Source of the DNA: Microstegium vimineum
Lineage: Eukaryota; Streptophyta; Magnoliopsida; Poales; Poaceae
Direction of reading: 5' to 3'
Length of the DNA: 64,000 nucleotides
Assembly (NCBI GenBank): GCA_022036555.1
Contig: CM039133.1
Coordinates: forward strand, 10,261,894-10,325,893
Every line of letters begins with the position of its first letter. The stretch's first letter is position 1. The notes below the pieces were generated by a model. That model saw only the letters and a program-made list of their open reading frames with translations, ran no database searches and had not been told where the DNA came from. A program made the position numbers and the translations under genes. Positions 24,700 to 37,954 of this stretch are shown in pieces.

Positions 24700-25160
24700 T
24701 AGACTTTCACTTTTCGTGAACTTGCTGCAGCCACTAAGAACTTCAGGCAAGATTACCTTTTTCGAGGAGGGAAGTTTTGGTCGTGTATATGAAGGACATT
24801 TGGAGAATGGGCAGGTAGGTCTGTCAAACCATTTTGATCCTCGTCTATAAAGCTAAATCCTCTCAAATAGGGCTTCTGAGTCGAAACATTAAGTAACATG
24901 TTGGTGACAGTGCTAACATAACAAATTAACAATTATAAATACACCCTGGATACTAACAGAGTTTTACTTTCCAGTCTGTTGCTGTGAAGCAACTTAATCA
25001 TAATTGTCTCCAAGGAAATAGGGAACTTCTGGTTGAGGTTCTCAAGCTCAGTCTCTTACATCACACTATGATGTGCTGATGGTAACCAACGTCTTCTTGT
25101 TTATGAGTTTATGCCATTGGGGTCACTAGAAGATAATCTGCATGATTTGTGTTATTGTTC
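24700..25160 (+). pseudogene. captured fragment of a PBS1-like receptor-like cytoplasmic kinase
   Basis: The first exon piece (about 24703-24816) reads TFTFRELAAATKNFRQDY and, after a one-base shift, EEGSFGRVYEGHLENGQ before a GT donor. After an intron, a second piece (about 24976-25150) reads SVAVKQLNHNCLQGNRELLVEV, and then, past a small deletion, QRLLVYEFMPLGSLEDNLHD. This order matches the N-lobe of RLCK-VII kinases (PBS1/CDL1 type), cytoplasmic partners of immune receptors. Catalytic loop and DFG are absent. Retention of an intron indicates capture of genomic DNA. It cannot encode a kinase. Confidence 0.8.
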
Positions 25161-25759
25161 ATATTATTTTCGTCTTTTTCATGTGCTTTTTTTACTATTT
25201 TTACGCTTTTCCCTGTCCTTTCTTTCCTCATGGTAACATAAAGAATGATCTTTCATCGCTTTCTTACCTGAATTGTCCATTAGGGTGAACATTTTGGAGT
25301 CAATGGTGATTGGTGCTCCATTTCGATGTACACTGTGCTTGCCAAATGCTATCGTCGCGGTTGCCAAATGCGAGCAACCGAACAAAAGTTATGGCGGCCT
25401 CCAACTATATAACATACACCTTGTTAGAAATTCTTTGTTTCAGGACTTAACTTCAAAGTTATTTTAGGGTTCAATATGCTTATGACGAGTGGCAAAACAA
25501 TATTTTTGTTTCTGGTTCAAATGTATGTCATCTGATCATGAAATATTGTAAAATTAATTTAATGCTACATTCTTATGACCATAGATATAACATGTTACTT
25601 GTTAATTATTTTATTTAAGAATAACATTTTTATTTATAAATGCAATTTTTCTCTTTTAGTTGGTAAAACATTTAATCTAACTTTTCAAAGCATTTTTTTG
25701 GCTTTAATGTGTATAATAAATATTTTTAAAAACACGTGTCACACGTGCATTTCTACTAG

Positions 25760-28055
25760 TTCTTTCTAAACCTGTCACAGCTTCTTGGTTTTGTGAGAAA
25801 CGGCTGTCGTTTGCCAGTCTATGCTAGTAATTTGCATCCGCTCATTTTTTTTAACGCAATGACAAGTGATCTGCTTTTCAATTAAAAATAGAGAAAGATT
25901 TGCATCCGCTCATTTGCACTCGTTATATTATTGTACAGATGCAACTACTATCACGGAGATGTGAATGAATAGACCAAAAGCAATGGATTCCATTGTGTTC
26001 TCACGATAGAACAGCTAGCTAACAATAATTGAAGTGACCAAAGACATGGATAGTACAGTACTGGATAGGACGGCTTCCTCTTTAGTGGGTTCCGAAAAGA
26101 ATACAACTATAGTGTACATGTGCTTTCTAATACTGTTTGATCAAGTTCCTAATAAATAGTATTTACATTTATGGCTCCAAATTAATTTATTATAAAAATA
26201 CATTCTGTATTAATCTAATGATGTTTTATTTTATATGAAAATATTTATTATTTTTAATCTATAATTAATAAAACTTATTATACTAAATCATGATAATATT
26301 CTAGAAATGCATTCTTTTGGAAATGGAGGTAGTAAATTCAATAATGACCAGTGCTATGTTTCTTGTGATGATGAACACATATGCTGAAGAACAAATCCAT
26401 CGTTGTGGTTCAATGTGGTGTGCATCTTTTTCGAACAGCTATTGTGTTTCTTCAACCCATCAATGAGTACATGTAATCTAAAAGGATGATTTCACTAAAT
26501 AACTTTTGTGAGAACAAAAAGGTTAAAGTTTGTGGCGCATATATCTAGTATGATAGTAATGTTTGTTTCTTTTTTATTGCACTGCATAGCCATATAGGTC
26601 CGTGTATCATAAAGTGACATCCCAAGTCTTTCACCCTATGGAGGGCAACTACTAGTTGGTTGGTTGATTGCCTTTTTCACTCATGCCATTTTCTCTCTAT
26701 TTAGAAAATCAAGCATATGTCTCAGTGTGGTGAAGAACTAGTGACATGTCCCTTTTGAACAACGATTTTTACTTACCCCCAAAAATATAATCATTTTAAT
26801 TTTTCTATTTTGATTTTTTCACGTGTGTGAACAAGTGAAAGCATGCAGACAATACATGCAGTTATGCAGGGTTGCTCTAGGAATTTTTTACTCTCTTGGT
26901 TCCAAAATATTTGATGTTCTAAGGTTTCAGATAAATTATTGTAAAGGAGAAATAATGCAAGGGCCCCTGTTTATTAGATGGATTTCTCATTCTCCTTTCG
27001 ACCTAAAATAATTGCACGTCTCATTTTTTAAAATCAAATCTTATTATGTTTGATCAAATATATACAGTATTATTCCTAATAGGTATCATTAGATTATTAA
27101 TTGTGAAATTAATTTTTGTATTAAATATATTAGGAGTTACAAACGCTGATAATATTTTCTATAAATCTAATGGTTTTTTAAAAATGGCTTCTGAAAAAAC
27201 AAGATATATATGTAATTATTTTGGGAAAGGAAAAATTAGGTGCCAATGATATATAGCCATGGATGTGACAGCATTAGATAGGGATGCCTAAATCGCCCAA
27301 GTTTTCTTGCGACAATTTTTGAATACGAGTATATGAAATATTATTGGTACGAATAGAGTATTAGTATACTTCATAAATCCTACTCCTTATGCAAGATGCT
27401 AAGGTTCTCTGTCTAGGGGCCTCAAATTAAACCATCCCATTTCAATGCACGGGCTAAAACAGAACTTCAAAAAGGGGTCACTCTTTATATATGCAGGCCC
27501 ACACACACAGCGAGACATTGGTTCAGTAACTTGTTTGACACATTGAGCGTGAGAAATGTAGATTGAAGGGATAAAAAAAAACATGTTTAATTAGTTCCAC
27601 TACCGTAGTTTGTTTATTCTACCCTTAAAAAACAAGTGAGTGGAAAAACGTTTGCAATTCATTACCCTACCCGGCCCCCCATATACTGTATGAGATTTGA
27701 GTCTATCCGTTCTTCGAAAAAAAAATGCAACCTAATTGGGCGTATCCAAGTGCTTTAGAACACACTTAGAAAAAGAAATATTTTTTTGGTGAGAAAAAAA
27801 AAGCAGGATCTTGACTGAGCACTGTTAGTTTGAAAATGCAGTGGGTTGATGAGAAAAGGACATCCTAGGCACTTCACCGTATGAAGGAGGGCAACTAGAT
27901 GGAGACTTGGAGGTGCCTTTCACATATATGCCACTTCCCTGTGTTCCTGCTTACACCAACCATTTTGCTCTAGTGAAGGAAATTTTGCAGACAAATACAT
28001 CAGTTAATACTTAAACCCCTGGAGTGTATGGGGAAGAGGTTGTTTCATGAACCTC
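25760..28055. other. gene-poor AT-rich stretch with MITE remnants
   Basis: No exon of a recognised family was found. About 26150-26335 and 27025-27200 have the AT-rich interior and one end typical of decayed Stowaway-like MITEs ('ttggaaatggaggtagta' at the right of the first). Open frames here are short and lack domains. Confidence 0.4.
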
Positions 28056-28061
28056 GTTAAG

Positions 28062-28340
28062 GCCCTGTTTATTCCATCAGAAATCCAAAATCTCAAATCT
28101 CAACTATTTTGGATTTTAAAATCCAAAATACAAAATATTTCAGTGGATTGTTTAGTTTCAACCAAAATTTGGCTTATTTTGAATTCCAATGATGGGGATT
28201 GTAAGGGTGACACATAAACCAATGTAAAATTTGGCTTATTTTGGCCTCTTGAATCCAAAATCCAAAATGGAGAATGAACCACTTTTTATCAAAAAATTTG
28301 GGTGATTTTAGTTCCATTTTGAATCCTATGGTTTTGTGCC
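28062..28340. mobile_element. degenerate MITE-like element
   Basis: It opens 'ggccctgtttattccatcag', a common start of grass DNA elements. It then holds several copies of 'aaaatccaaaat' in both orientations, which can fold. The right terminus and target duplication could not be fixed. Confidence 0.4.
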
Positions 28341-31300
28341 CAATCTGTCTTAAATACCAGTGATCCGTACTCAATCGATCGACCCTCACAGTCGTCCCTA
28401 GAAGTTCAAAAGGCAGCAGCCTTTACACCCAGCCCCACACAGTCATGCAAAGACTAGCTGGGTGACTGGTTTGAGACGCTGAAAACGTGTGCCATGGGCT
28501 TGTCTGCTCGATCCATACTTGCATGCCCTGAAAGGCTGAAACTGAATACTGTCCTTCGGTTCCCTTGCTCCTTCAATCTTGTCTCTGCCAAAGAGCTATA
28601 GCATCATCAGGACTCGCTTTCTGTGCGTGTGCCATCAAGCTCAGAAGAAACCAACCAAACGACATGGAATCCAGCGTATTCATTCTCTGGACAGCTCGAC
28701 CCTGAAGTGACGAATAGGCCATGGATGATTCCTTCCCGGGAGAGAGGGGAGCTGGATGAGGATGGCTTTGGAGCAATGTGAGGCACGGCCTAGACTGAAG
28801 TGGGAACAGAATATATTCGCCCTGCAATAACACTGTTCACTAGATTTTGTAGACCTTTCGGTTTTTGCTAAATTTTGTTGGTCATTGTTTATGCTGTGAT
28901 GGTGATCGATCTAGCGGCTAACCTTGAATCTATGAGGTGTAGTGTGTAGGCCACCGATTTGGGCATCGACGACGCAAAGAACATAACGAGTACTCTTGCT
29001 TTAGTGCTGTTATGTTATCTATCTATTTCTGCAGTGTAAACAATATATTACATACTTGTTGGTAGTTTTAACTTTTATGTACTATAATCTCTAGTTAGAG
29101 GCTAAGAATTATCAAAAAAGAAAAAGAAGTTAGAGGCTAAGATTGAATCTTAGCTGTAGGACATACGTTTGACCTTTCTGGCGAATAGTTCTCTCTTTCT
29201 TGTTTAATATCCAAATGTTTCTTCATTGTAAAGCATTCTTATCCCACACTGCTTGCATGCAGGTATCTAGCCTTTTTCTATGTACCAAATAAATTAAATT
29301 ATAGGCATGTGTTTCTTTCTTTTTCATTTGATAAAAGCAATCATGTACATGAATTGTGAAGCACTAGTACATCAACATGTGCTCCTACACAAACTAGCAA
29401 TTACATGCATTTTAAAAGGCACATGAACGTTAGAAGTTTGTGGATGAATTTAGGGCTGACAACTAATCAAAGTTACGATCTTCGTGCATTCACTCTCTCA
29501 TTTGTTTATTTTGTAACGCAGTCTCCCTATAAATGTTGTGTAATCTTTATGTAGGTGTAATAGAATAGACTTTGGTTGCAACTGGTCTATACATTTTCCA
29601 TCACTCATTAATAGTTTTTAAGAAAACTCAACCCCCCGTCCCCTCCCCCACACACATGTTAAGTTGGAACCATGCATAGTGCCTATTGTAGTGTTGTATC
29701 TCTCCAAACATCTATTTGTATTTTATTAAGAATGTGAATTTTTAATTCTATATTATGGACTATGAGTTACTACAATGACTATTATTCTCAATGATGATTG
29801 AATCCTATCAATTGATGGGCACATGTTTCTATTTTTGTAAGAATTGCTAAAATGTACTTACTTCCTAGCGTGGGGATCAATGTGAATTTCAAAGTGGCCC
29901 TCCAATTACTAATAGTAACATAATTTATCTAATGTCTCTAAATATATGAGAGGTGTAATTTACATGAAAAGCAAGGTTACTTTAGAATATTTTATATAAT
30001 AAAATATGTGGTAATTTAAATGAAAAACGGTTACTTAAAGTTATTTTTCATATGGAAATGTGGTAACATTGATATATATATTTAAGGGATTGTTTTAGGC
30101 TATTTTTACAAGATAGAGGTAAGTAATTCGGATATAGATTTAGGGCTTACACTGTAATTTATTATATTGCTATTGTTATTGGTGCCCATTAGAGTTTACC
30201 AGATTTTATCCGATGTTTTAGAACAATGCGTTCAAAACCTTCAGGCGGATGGACGGTTGGGAACATTTTATCCCTATTCCACTTGCCTGAAAAAGGAACT
30301 AATAGACAAACAAAAGCTTAACACCGGCTGTGAAAAGGAACAAAATGAGATGGCAAATTAAAGCAGATTCTTTTCCTTTTTAATTTCTTTCTTCATTGAG
30401 TGGAAGAACAAACTTTTATGGGTTATGCTGAGTAACAAAATGTTAAGAACAGAAGTGCCAGGAATGGAGTAAGTTGCCGATAATCGATTGAACATCTCCA
30501 ACATTAATATTGCAGTGCTAAAGGAGCACCTTTGATACTTAGCAATAGCACTTCTTGAACCACAGTTGGATAACTCAGAGTCACAATCATCCAGAAAGAA
30601 AACTGAGGAAAACAGTAGTAATGCTGAACATGTTGAAGTTTCAGTGAAAGCTGATCTGGACAGGATTCTGTAGATAAGTCACCGGTCAAAAGAGCTCATT
30701 TTATACATACAAATTATATTATACAGCATGGAACGTTGAAACCACAGGTCATTTGTCCATCTGCAGTAGAATAACACAGACAGCAGTTAGTGCCGGATGA
30801 ATTTACTGTAGAATTAGTTAAACTTTATAATTTGCTAATAACTGTATTGACAACAACGCGAGATTAATAATCTAAAAAGGGGTGACAACACGCGATTAGC
30901 AACTCTAATCGAGTGGAGCTAATAGACAAATGCATACACTCAACACACTTTAGTGTCATGGGTCCATGTCACCATGAAAGGTACATTTTGGCCGAGTGAA
31001 CACAAGCAGAAGACTGACGAGTGACGAGTGACGAGTGACGACCTGTAATTTGTCATCCACGTATCGTCGTTTATTTCAGTATCAGAGAATAATAAATGGC
31101 TCAGCAGGAGCAACATCAGTAGGTACAGTGTCACAGTTAGACTGACTATATCTACTATGCAGCTCAGTTCACTTGCTCCACTAATTTTTGATTTGTGTTA
31201 AACAAAAACTGCTGACAAGGTTGAACCCACGTGGATATTCTTCAGAGTGCAGTCTCATAATAATTGTGTGGGACCTGGACACTGTAAGAAAATATATGGA

Positions 31301-31489
31301 AAAATCAGGGTAGTTTGGGTGAGTTTCCCTGTTCATTAGCTAGTCAATGGGGAGGGGAAGCATAGTCGTCTTATACAATCTTTAGGCTCACCCCAATCCT
31401 CCCTCTTCTTTTCTACTCCTATTCAACTTGCTCTACTTCCTAACAAAATCTTATGCCTAATCCAAAAGTACATAGTCGGTTTGCCTAAC
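28341..31489. other. no gene recognised
   Basis: Short open frames only, none with a domain. A small 7-bp repeat, 'gacgagt' about three times in tandem, lies near 31015-31041. The rest looks like ordinary intergenic sequence. Confidence 0.4.
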
Positions 31490-32275
31490 GCCTTAGAGCA
31501 TAGCCGCCACCTGGTCTCCTAGGGTTAGGGGAGCCGCCGCCGCCCGCCGCCACCACCGCCCGCGGCCCCCGTTCCCTCGCCTCCGGCCTCGTTACCGGTG
31601 GTGACGCGGAGCGGGGGTCCGCCTCGTTTTACAGTTTTTTCTGTCTAGTCGAGTCCTAGGTCTAGGGTTTGCTCGCCGTCGATGTTCGGCGGCGGAGTTA
31701 GGTTTGGCCGGATGAGCGTGGCTCCTTTGCGGTTTGGTTTTCTTGGCGACGCCGGCGATGCGGAAGTGGCGGCGGCGCAGCGGAATAATTTCTTCCAGCT
31801 TCTTTCGTTCTCCGATGACGATCTACTCCGACGTCAACGGAGAGGCTGGGGAGACCTCTCTTGGAGTCGAGGGCCGGTGCATCGTTGTCTTCAGGTGATG
31901 ATGTTGTTGACCCTGTTAATCTCGAGGAATATGTTCTTTGGCGAAAACCTGAGCACTGCTCGGGTTGCCGGCGATGGAATCGAAAGATGCGTCGTGGGTA
32001 CAGGAGTTGGCCGATGCGCCTGGGAGGTCACGTCGGCTGATTCACCCAGAAGTAAGTTCTCCTCTGCGGCCTCCACCCTGTGGAGTTTGGCTCTGGTGCC
32101 TGACGACGATTGGTACGCGGCTTCGATGGCGGTGATGGATGGATCTCTGGAGGCTTCGAGGAAGATGAACATGAGTTATAAACTTCTATGTAATTTTCCT
32201 TTTCTTTGGAGTCCTGTCTGTAAAAGGACCGGTGTAAGACACTAAGATAAATACATGTTCCTTCTAAAAAAAAGA
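31490..32275 (+). mobile_element. GC-rich retroposon-like unit with A-rich end
   Basis: The unit starts with a CG-rich leader ('ctagggttaggggagccgccgcc'-like) and has one long open frame (31682-32245) without domain. It ends 'ataaatacatgttccttct' followed by eight A. A GC-rich head plus an A tail is the layout of non-autonomous retroposons. I could not find a target-site duplication, and a decayed gene remains possible. Confidence 0.4.
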
Positions 32276-32469
32276 TTGTAGGGCCATGTTATGAGATTAG
32301 AAGATCTACTAGTGGGCTAATTTAGTAGGATAAAAATCTCCGTGCAGATATTGGTACGTGAGCCGGTATTGACAGCCCTACGATTACAAGTGGACAGCTC
32401 AGATACATCGACCAACTGGAGAATCTATACGGTAGCCAATCCAAGCCGTTCGCGCGCGATCCAATAAGA

Positions 32470-33882
32470 TGGTCAGAATTACCTCCTTGCTTCGACGTTC
32501 AGGGAGCGCTCCGATAAATTTGACCATTCAATTGTCTGTGGGCCTTGAGCTCCTCAGCCTCTCTCAGCTCAGTGCTGAAGCTTCTCTCCACTATCCTCTC
32601 CAAGTCTCCGAACAACCGAGTGTTCGTTATAACTCTGAGGCTCAGAGAAAGTTCTAAGAAGCTGGGTGCACCACAGGCCTGATGCTTCTCCCCCCTTCTC
32701 TTGGTAAGTTCTTGCCGGTCTTCCTTGGTGCACGCATGCTCGTCGTCGTCTTCTTTGAGTATCTGTTTGCCTGACTGGATAGCTAGTTCTTGCTGGTCTT
32801 CCTTGTTACACGCTCAGTTGCTCACATACAAGTATTGCCTGGTTGACTTTGTCGTCTTAGTCTTCTTCTTCTTCTTCGAGCATCTGTTTGCTTGACTGGA
32901 TTGCTTCCTCTCCATTAAAGCGGTTCCCCTGCTTCAAGGCTTATAGCTGCTTCTGCTTCTTGTTTGCCTTTTGTGGCCAAACCAATGGAAGTATAGTTAG
33001 TAAAGCTTTGTTTCAGCCCAAACACTACCAAGCAGGAAAACACTGCCTCTAGCGGCCCGAATTTTCCACCTGCATAGCAAAATGGAGAGGAAATGAGTCA
33101 GAAAGTTCACCTGAATCCATACCATGATCCCTAGTCTTGAAACAGAGGAGGAACTAGGAAGTGACCATGGAGAAGATGCTGCGTAAAGCGCTAGAAAAAG
33201 GAGAGACAAAAACATGCTTACTGCTCAACGAATCTTGATGCTGGCACAACTGGCAGCAATTCTGCTTTGCTGTACATTCCAATACGTGATTACTAAATAA
33301 AAAAAGAGGGGCTTCTATCATGTATGAGAATATAGGGGCCGGGCCGACTATAGTAACTGACAAGGTATGTAGGGTCGTCAGATACAGATAATTTCACTGG
33401 CTCCGGATTCTGGAGTTACATGTAAATGTCTATGCCGGATCAACTTTTCTTTCTGAGAAATGCATAACTTCTGGGACTGCTGAATACTATCTAGCTACTG
33501 AAGCTCAGTCACCACACTGAGACTCATTTCGCACATACAAATCATTTCCCCCCACAAATACGATACACTTTTTTCATACAAGTCAGAACTTTACTTTTAC
33601 AGCTGTAGGTATATTATCCTCAACAAACTAAACTTTGTGCTGATTAAGATTGTTGGCATGTTGTTATACCATTCCTTCTTGCTTCAAGAATTCCAGTTGT
33701 GAACCATGCCTCTTTCTTGTCTGAGTATTTCTGTCTTCCATTCTTCTCTGTTTCCTCTCCTCTTACACACTTTGTTTCATTGATGCAGCAGCCTAGCATC
33801 GATTTCACTTCACAAGGGCTTCTCTTTCTAAGAAAACGGATTCAGAGTACATCAGCAGTGCATCTGTTCCTGAAACAAAAAC
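32470..33882 (+). promoter_or_regulatory. probable promoter, 5' UTR exon and leader intron of the LRR receptor kinase
   Basis: A C/T-rich leader ends in 'cccccttctcttg' plus gtaagt (donor at 32704), and 'ttgatgcag' gives an acceptor at 33788, shortly before the ATG at 33883. This suggests a 5' UTR intron of about 1.1 kb. It is an inference from splice sites only. The intron start carries a tandem duplication (32708-32905). Confidence 0.4.
32708..32905 (+). repeat. tandem duplication, two units of about 80-115 bp
   Basis: Both units run 'gttcttgc.ggtcttccttg', then 'cacgc', then 'gtcgtc..tcttctt', then 'gag.atctgtttgc.tgactggat'. The second unit has a longer middle. It lies just after the putative leader-intron donor. 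Confidence 0.7.
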
Positions 33883-34356
33883 ATGATGATGCATTCAGAA
33901 ATAATGAAGCTATTAGCTTTTTTGTTACTTCTGTGGGGATGCCAACAGTCTTTTCTTGCTCTCGCTATCGACTCCCAAGGTATGGCTATGGCAATTAACA
34001 TTTTCGCCAAATAAGATGTTCTTGATTAGCTGGCATTAGATAAGCATTTATATATTTAAACTAAAACTTTGATTCTGAGTGACAAGCTTTTCATCAGAGG
34101 CATACAAATTATTTGCTATGGACAGACTATCTCTACTGACCACAGCAGTGGATCTAGCTGTTTGACTCCCTGTCCATGTCACCAGTCAAGTGTTTGAATT
34201 AGAAACTCTAGAAGAAATAGGCGCAATAGATAATAATGCATACCAATGGAATGGTCAGACCACCTGCTTGACCCCACTAATTAGTGCCCTTCTAATATTC
34301 TCACAAGCAAGAGCATAAAAGCACTTCTATTGAGTACTGTTCATTTTCTTTGGTTG

Positions 34357-34402
<46 letters not shown>

Positions 34403-37400
34403 AATTGGCGAGATATAGTCTGCCATGCGCTGTGTATTTAAGTGCTACAGATAACAGATTGCATGTGAGGCACTGAATAGATTCAATTAGAAGTATCTCA
34501 CCACTTTTTGAGAACTTGAGTCTACCTTGGGACCCCAGAAATAAGACTGTTTTGTCTGCAGTCGAAGCACTGGTTGAAATGAAGATGCAACTTGGCGATA
34601 GTCGTGGTGTCCTTAGTGATTGGAAGGAAAATCAAATGAGCCCCTGCTACTGGGCCAATGTTAATTGTCAAGACAACAAAGTTGCAACAATGTAAGTTCA
34701 GCCTATATTCATCTCAGCTTTCTAGACTTTGAACTCCATTACTGCCAAAGATAGAAAATTCACATTATGTTCATCGGACACAAGGAAATCTCCAATTCTA
34801 ACAGTTCACTATGTCTAAAGTGATTAAACCCAATCATTCGTAAATAAATGAGAAGAGTTTTCATTTAAATGGAATTGATTCATGCTCTATTCTTTCCTAA
34901 TTTACTATTATAAGCTTGTAATGCTGTGTGGTTGTGTTCACATAACTATTTACTTAGTTTCTCATTATGAATTTGCAGAACTTTGAGCTCGTCTGGGTTA
35001 ACAGGAACCTTATCACCCAGCATTGCAAAGCTAACAACTTTAAAGCAGCTGTAAGTTGCCCATCTATTCTTTTGAGCGTCCAACATTTGGTGGCCATGAA
35101 AATAGGTCCAATCATTCATAAATTATGTCCCCATACAAGATGAATAAACTTGCTGCTTGCTACATACTATGGTTTCAGGATACTGGATAACAACAACATA
35201 ACTGGAGGGATTCCTCTGGAGTTTGGAAACCTATCAAGTTTGACAATTCTAAATCTTGGAAACAATAATTTAACTGGATCAATACCGGACTCCCTTGGAC
35301 AACTTCCTAAACTCCAAAATCTGTAAGTCAGCCATGACCCCCATATTATCATGACTGATAAAGAAACCATGAGTGATAACTGATAACTTGTACAGGGATC
35401 TAAGCCACAATTATTTAAGCGGGAATATCCCAAGCTCTTTCTCAAATCTTCCATCATTGAATGAAATGTAAGTTTTTTTTTTCATGGCAACAAGATGTAA
35501 AAGTAAAACCTGTAAAATTTACCACTGGTCATACTTGCTAGTGCCATTATATTAGTTCATTCAATAAAGTTAATAGTTGTTCAATTATCATGTAATATAA
35601 CTCAATTTATTTTGCAGTAATCTAGGATACAATAATATTAGCGGTGAAATCCCACAACATCTACTTCAAGTGGCTGAATACAAGTATGCCATATATCTAT
35701 AGCAAAGCAGACTACAGAAACAAAATTCAGCATTTCATATTTGCTACTTTATAGTATCCTTAGTAGATGATTTTTGCTTCCCAGCTTTGTAGGTAACCAC
35801 TTGAATTGTGGCCAAAATTTATTTTCATGTGAAAGAGGCAGCCCAAGGACAGGTAATTACTAGAAAAACTGGTAAACCATAGTGACAAATTGAGACTGAA
35901 TTTGGAGGGAAACTGAGGGCATTTTTCTCAGAATCAATGCTTGCTAATACATACAGGTGGATCAAAAAATTCCAAGGTAAAGGTGGTTATTGGAAGCATT
36001 GTTGGAGCAGTCACTCTTTTTGTAACTGTAGTTCTAGTTTTGCTATGGTGGCAAAGAATGCATTACCGGCCTGAAATCTTCATTGACGTGTCAGGTTTGT
36101 CCAGCAGCATAATTATGTTTGTTAAATAATTACCATAGTGGTAGCTTTCAATGAGGAAAACATAATTCCATGGATTGAAATGGCTCAATAAATTAAGCAT
36201 TCTGAAAGAAAATATCTAACTTCTTTTATCTGATAAAGATAAACATGTTTAACAATACCAGGTCAGAATGATCATATGCTTGAGTTTGGGCAAATAAAGC
36301 GGTTCTCATGGCGGGAGCTTCAGAATGCAACCAACAATTTCAGTGAACAGAATGTTCTTGGCAAGGGTGGTTTTGGTAAGGTGTATAAAGGAGTACTTCC
36401 AGGTCCAAACAGTATAAAGATTGCAGTGAAACGGTTACTGAATGTGGACAGTCGTGAAGGGGAAATGGCTTTCCTCAGAGAAGTTGAATTGATAAGCATT
36501 GCTGTGCACAAGAACATATTAAGGTTGATAGGATTTTGTACAACACCAACAGAAAGGCTCTTGGTCTACCCTTTCATGGAGAATCTTAGTGTCGCTTCCC
36601 GTTTAAGAGGTACAACTAAGCTATGATCATCACTTCCTCATTATATATCTAAATTCATACTAAGGTCATGGGTGCTTTAGTCATGGGCCATGGCTTTCTC
36701 TGTTTGGTTGTGCTTCACTCAGAATCATCCATTGAAGCATAAGTTGTGTCAGTGAGGTAACATATTGCCAAAGACTAAGAGTGAACGTGGTAAATGCTTG
36801 ATGTTGAAGCTATGCAACATTACAAAAAGATACATAGTTGAATTATCTCTAATTTTATCCAGCATTATATAAAAGTTTTAAACAATTTAGGTAACATAGT
36901 AATTTTCCCTATATCCTTCATCTTCTCAAATATGTTAATAATGATTGCATTGCAGATATAAAACTAAACGAACCAGCGTTAGATTGGTCTACAAGAATGC
37001 GAATTGCTCTTGGTGCTGCCCGTGGTTTGGAATACCTTCATGAGCACTGCAACCCCAAGGTCATCCACCGTGACGTTAAGGCTGCAAATGTCCTGCTTGA
37101 TGGGAACTTTGAAGCAGTGGTAGGAGATTTTGGGTTGGCGAAGATGATGGACATAGGGAGGAATACAGTAACAACAGGGCTTCGTGGGACTATGGGCCAC
37201 ATAGCTCCTGAGTACATAAAGACGGGAAGGCCATCAGTGAAGACAGATATCTTTGGATATGGTGTCATGCTGTTAGAGATTGTGACAGGAGATCGTGCAA
37301 TTGCATTCCATCCTGACCGTATAGAAGAAGCAGGCGAGATCATGCTAATTGATCAGGTAAGATAACTACAAGATCCTATTGGAATGAGTAAATGGGTACA

Positions 37401-37954
37401 TATCAGGTGCATAGTGTTACTGAGAGGTCAAGAAAAACTACGAATGTTGAGGCCTAAACAGAAATTTTGCAAACCGTAGTAATCTGAAATCTACTATCAG
37501 TAGTAACTAGGTACAACCATGCAATTATCTTACGTTTTCTGGTCGTCAAACATTGGTTCACATAGTTGTCCCCTCGAAGGAAACAATACTATAAATTCAC
37601 GAGTTGATTCAAATGTCTGCAAATGTGAAGGTCAAGCTATGGATGGAAGAAGGGCGACTACTCGACTTAGTGGATCGCAATCTAGGTGGCATCTACAACC
37701 TTGAAGATCTGGAGAAGGTTACCCAGATAGCACTCCTCTGCACTCACATGGACCCTGATCAACGCCCTACAATGTCTGAGGTGGTGCACATGCTGGAAGG
37801 AGAGATTGTCCCACCAGAGCGGTGGGAGGAATGGCAGCTGGCTGAGCTCCAACGACGGCAACAGCATGAGTTGAGGCAACAGGGAAAACTATTCAACTTC
37901 AGTGAAGAGTCTCTAAACATCCAGGAAGCCATTGAGTTGTCAACTGGCAGATGA
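33883..37954 (+). CDS. LRR receptor-like kinase, LRR-II (SERK-related) type
   Basis: Eleven exons: 33883-33979, 34562-34691, 34979-35050, 35179-35322, 35396-35467, 35618-35683, 35785-35852, 35957-36094, 36262-36609, 36956-37356, 37631-37954. All have GT-AG sites and join in phase to give 619 residues, close to Arabidopsis At5g63710, its likely relative. Exon 1 encodes a signal peptide (MKLLAFLLLLWGCQQSFLA). Then follow an N-cap with PCYWANVNC, about five LRRs (one per 72-bp exon unit), a membrane helix (VVIGSIVGAVTLFVTVVLV) and a kinase with GKGGFGKVYKG, IAVKRL, HRDVK at 416-420 and DFG at 436-438. It is an RD kinase with all key residues, so probably active. It should sit in the plasma membrane as a receptor or co-receptor; its ligand is unknown. 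The start was chosen for the signal peptide; three ATGs in a row occur there. Confidence 0.9.
34361..34400. repeat. (TA)n microsatellite in first coding intron
   Basis: About 20 TA units lie in the intron between exons 1 and 2 of the LRR receptor kinase. Confidence 0.9.

Larger units (their letters stand above)
20390..25759 (+). mobile_element. non-autonomous Helitron with captured gene fragment
   Basis: The 5' end is TCTATCTATACTATAAAAG after an A (20389); an alternative start is 20394. The 3' end is a 6-bp stem hairpin, CACGTG-TCA-CACGTG (25733-25747), followed after 8 bases by CTAG (25756-25759) and a host T. These are the standard Helitron termini, inserted between A and T with no target duplication. 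The 5.4-kb interior has AT-rich filler, a reiterated 'tgatgttc' zone, GC-rich patches, and a broken kinase fragment. No Rep/helicase domain was seen, so it depends on a partner for movement. Confidence 0.8.

Noticed and set aside
28573..28833. 86-codon minus-strand frame
   Set aside because: No domain, no splice partners and no codon-level support; left as intergenic.
31015..31041. Short 7-bp tandem repeat considered as a CRISPR-like array
   Set aside because: Only about three units without spacers, in a plant genome; a simple microsatellite.
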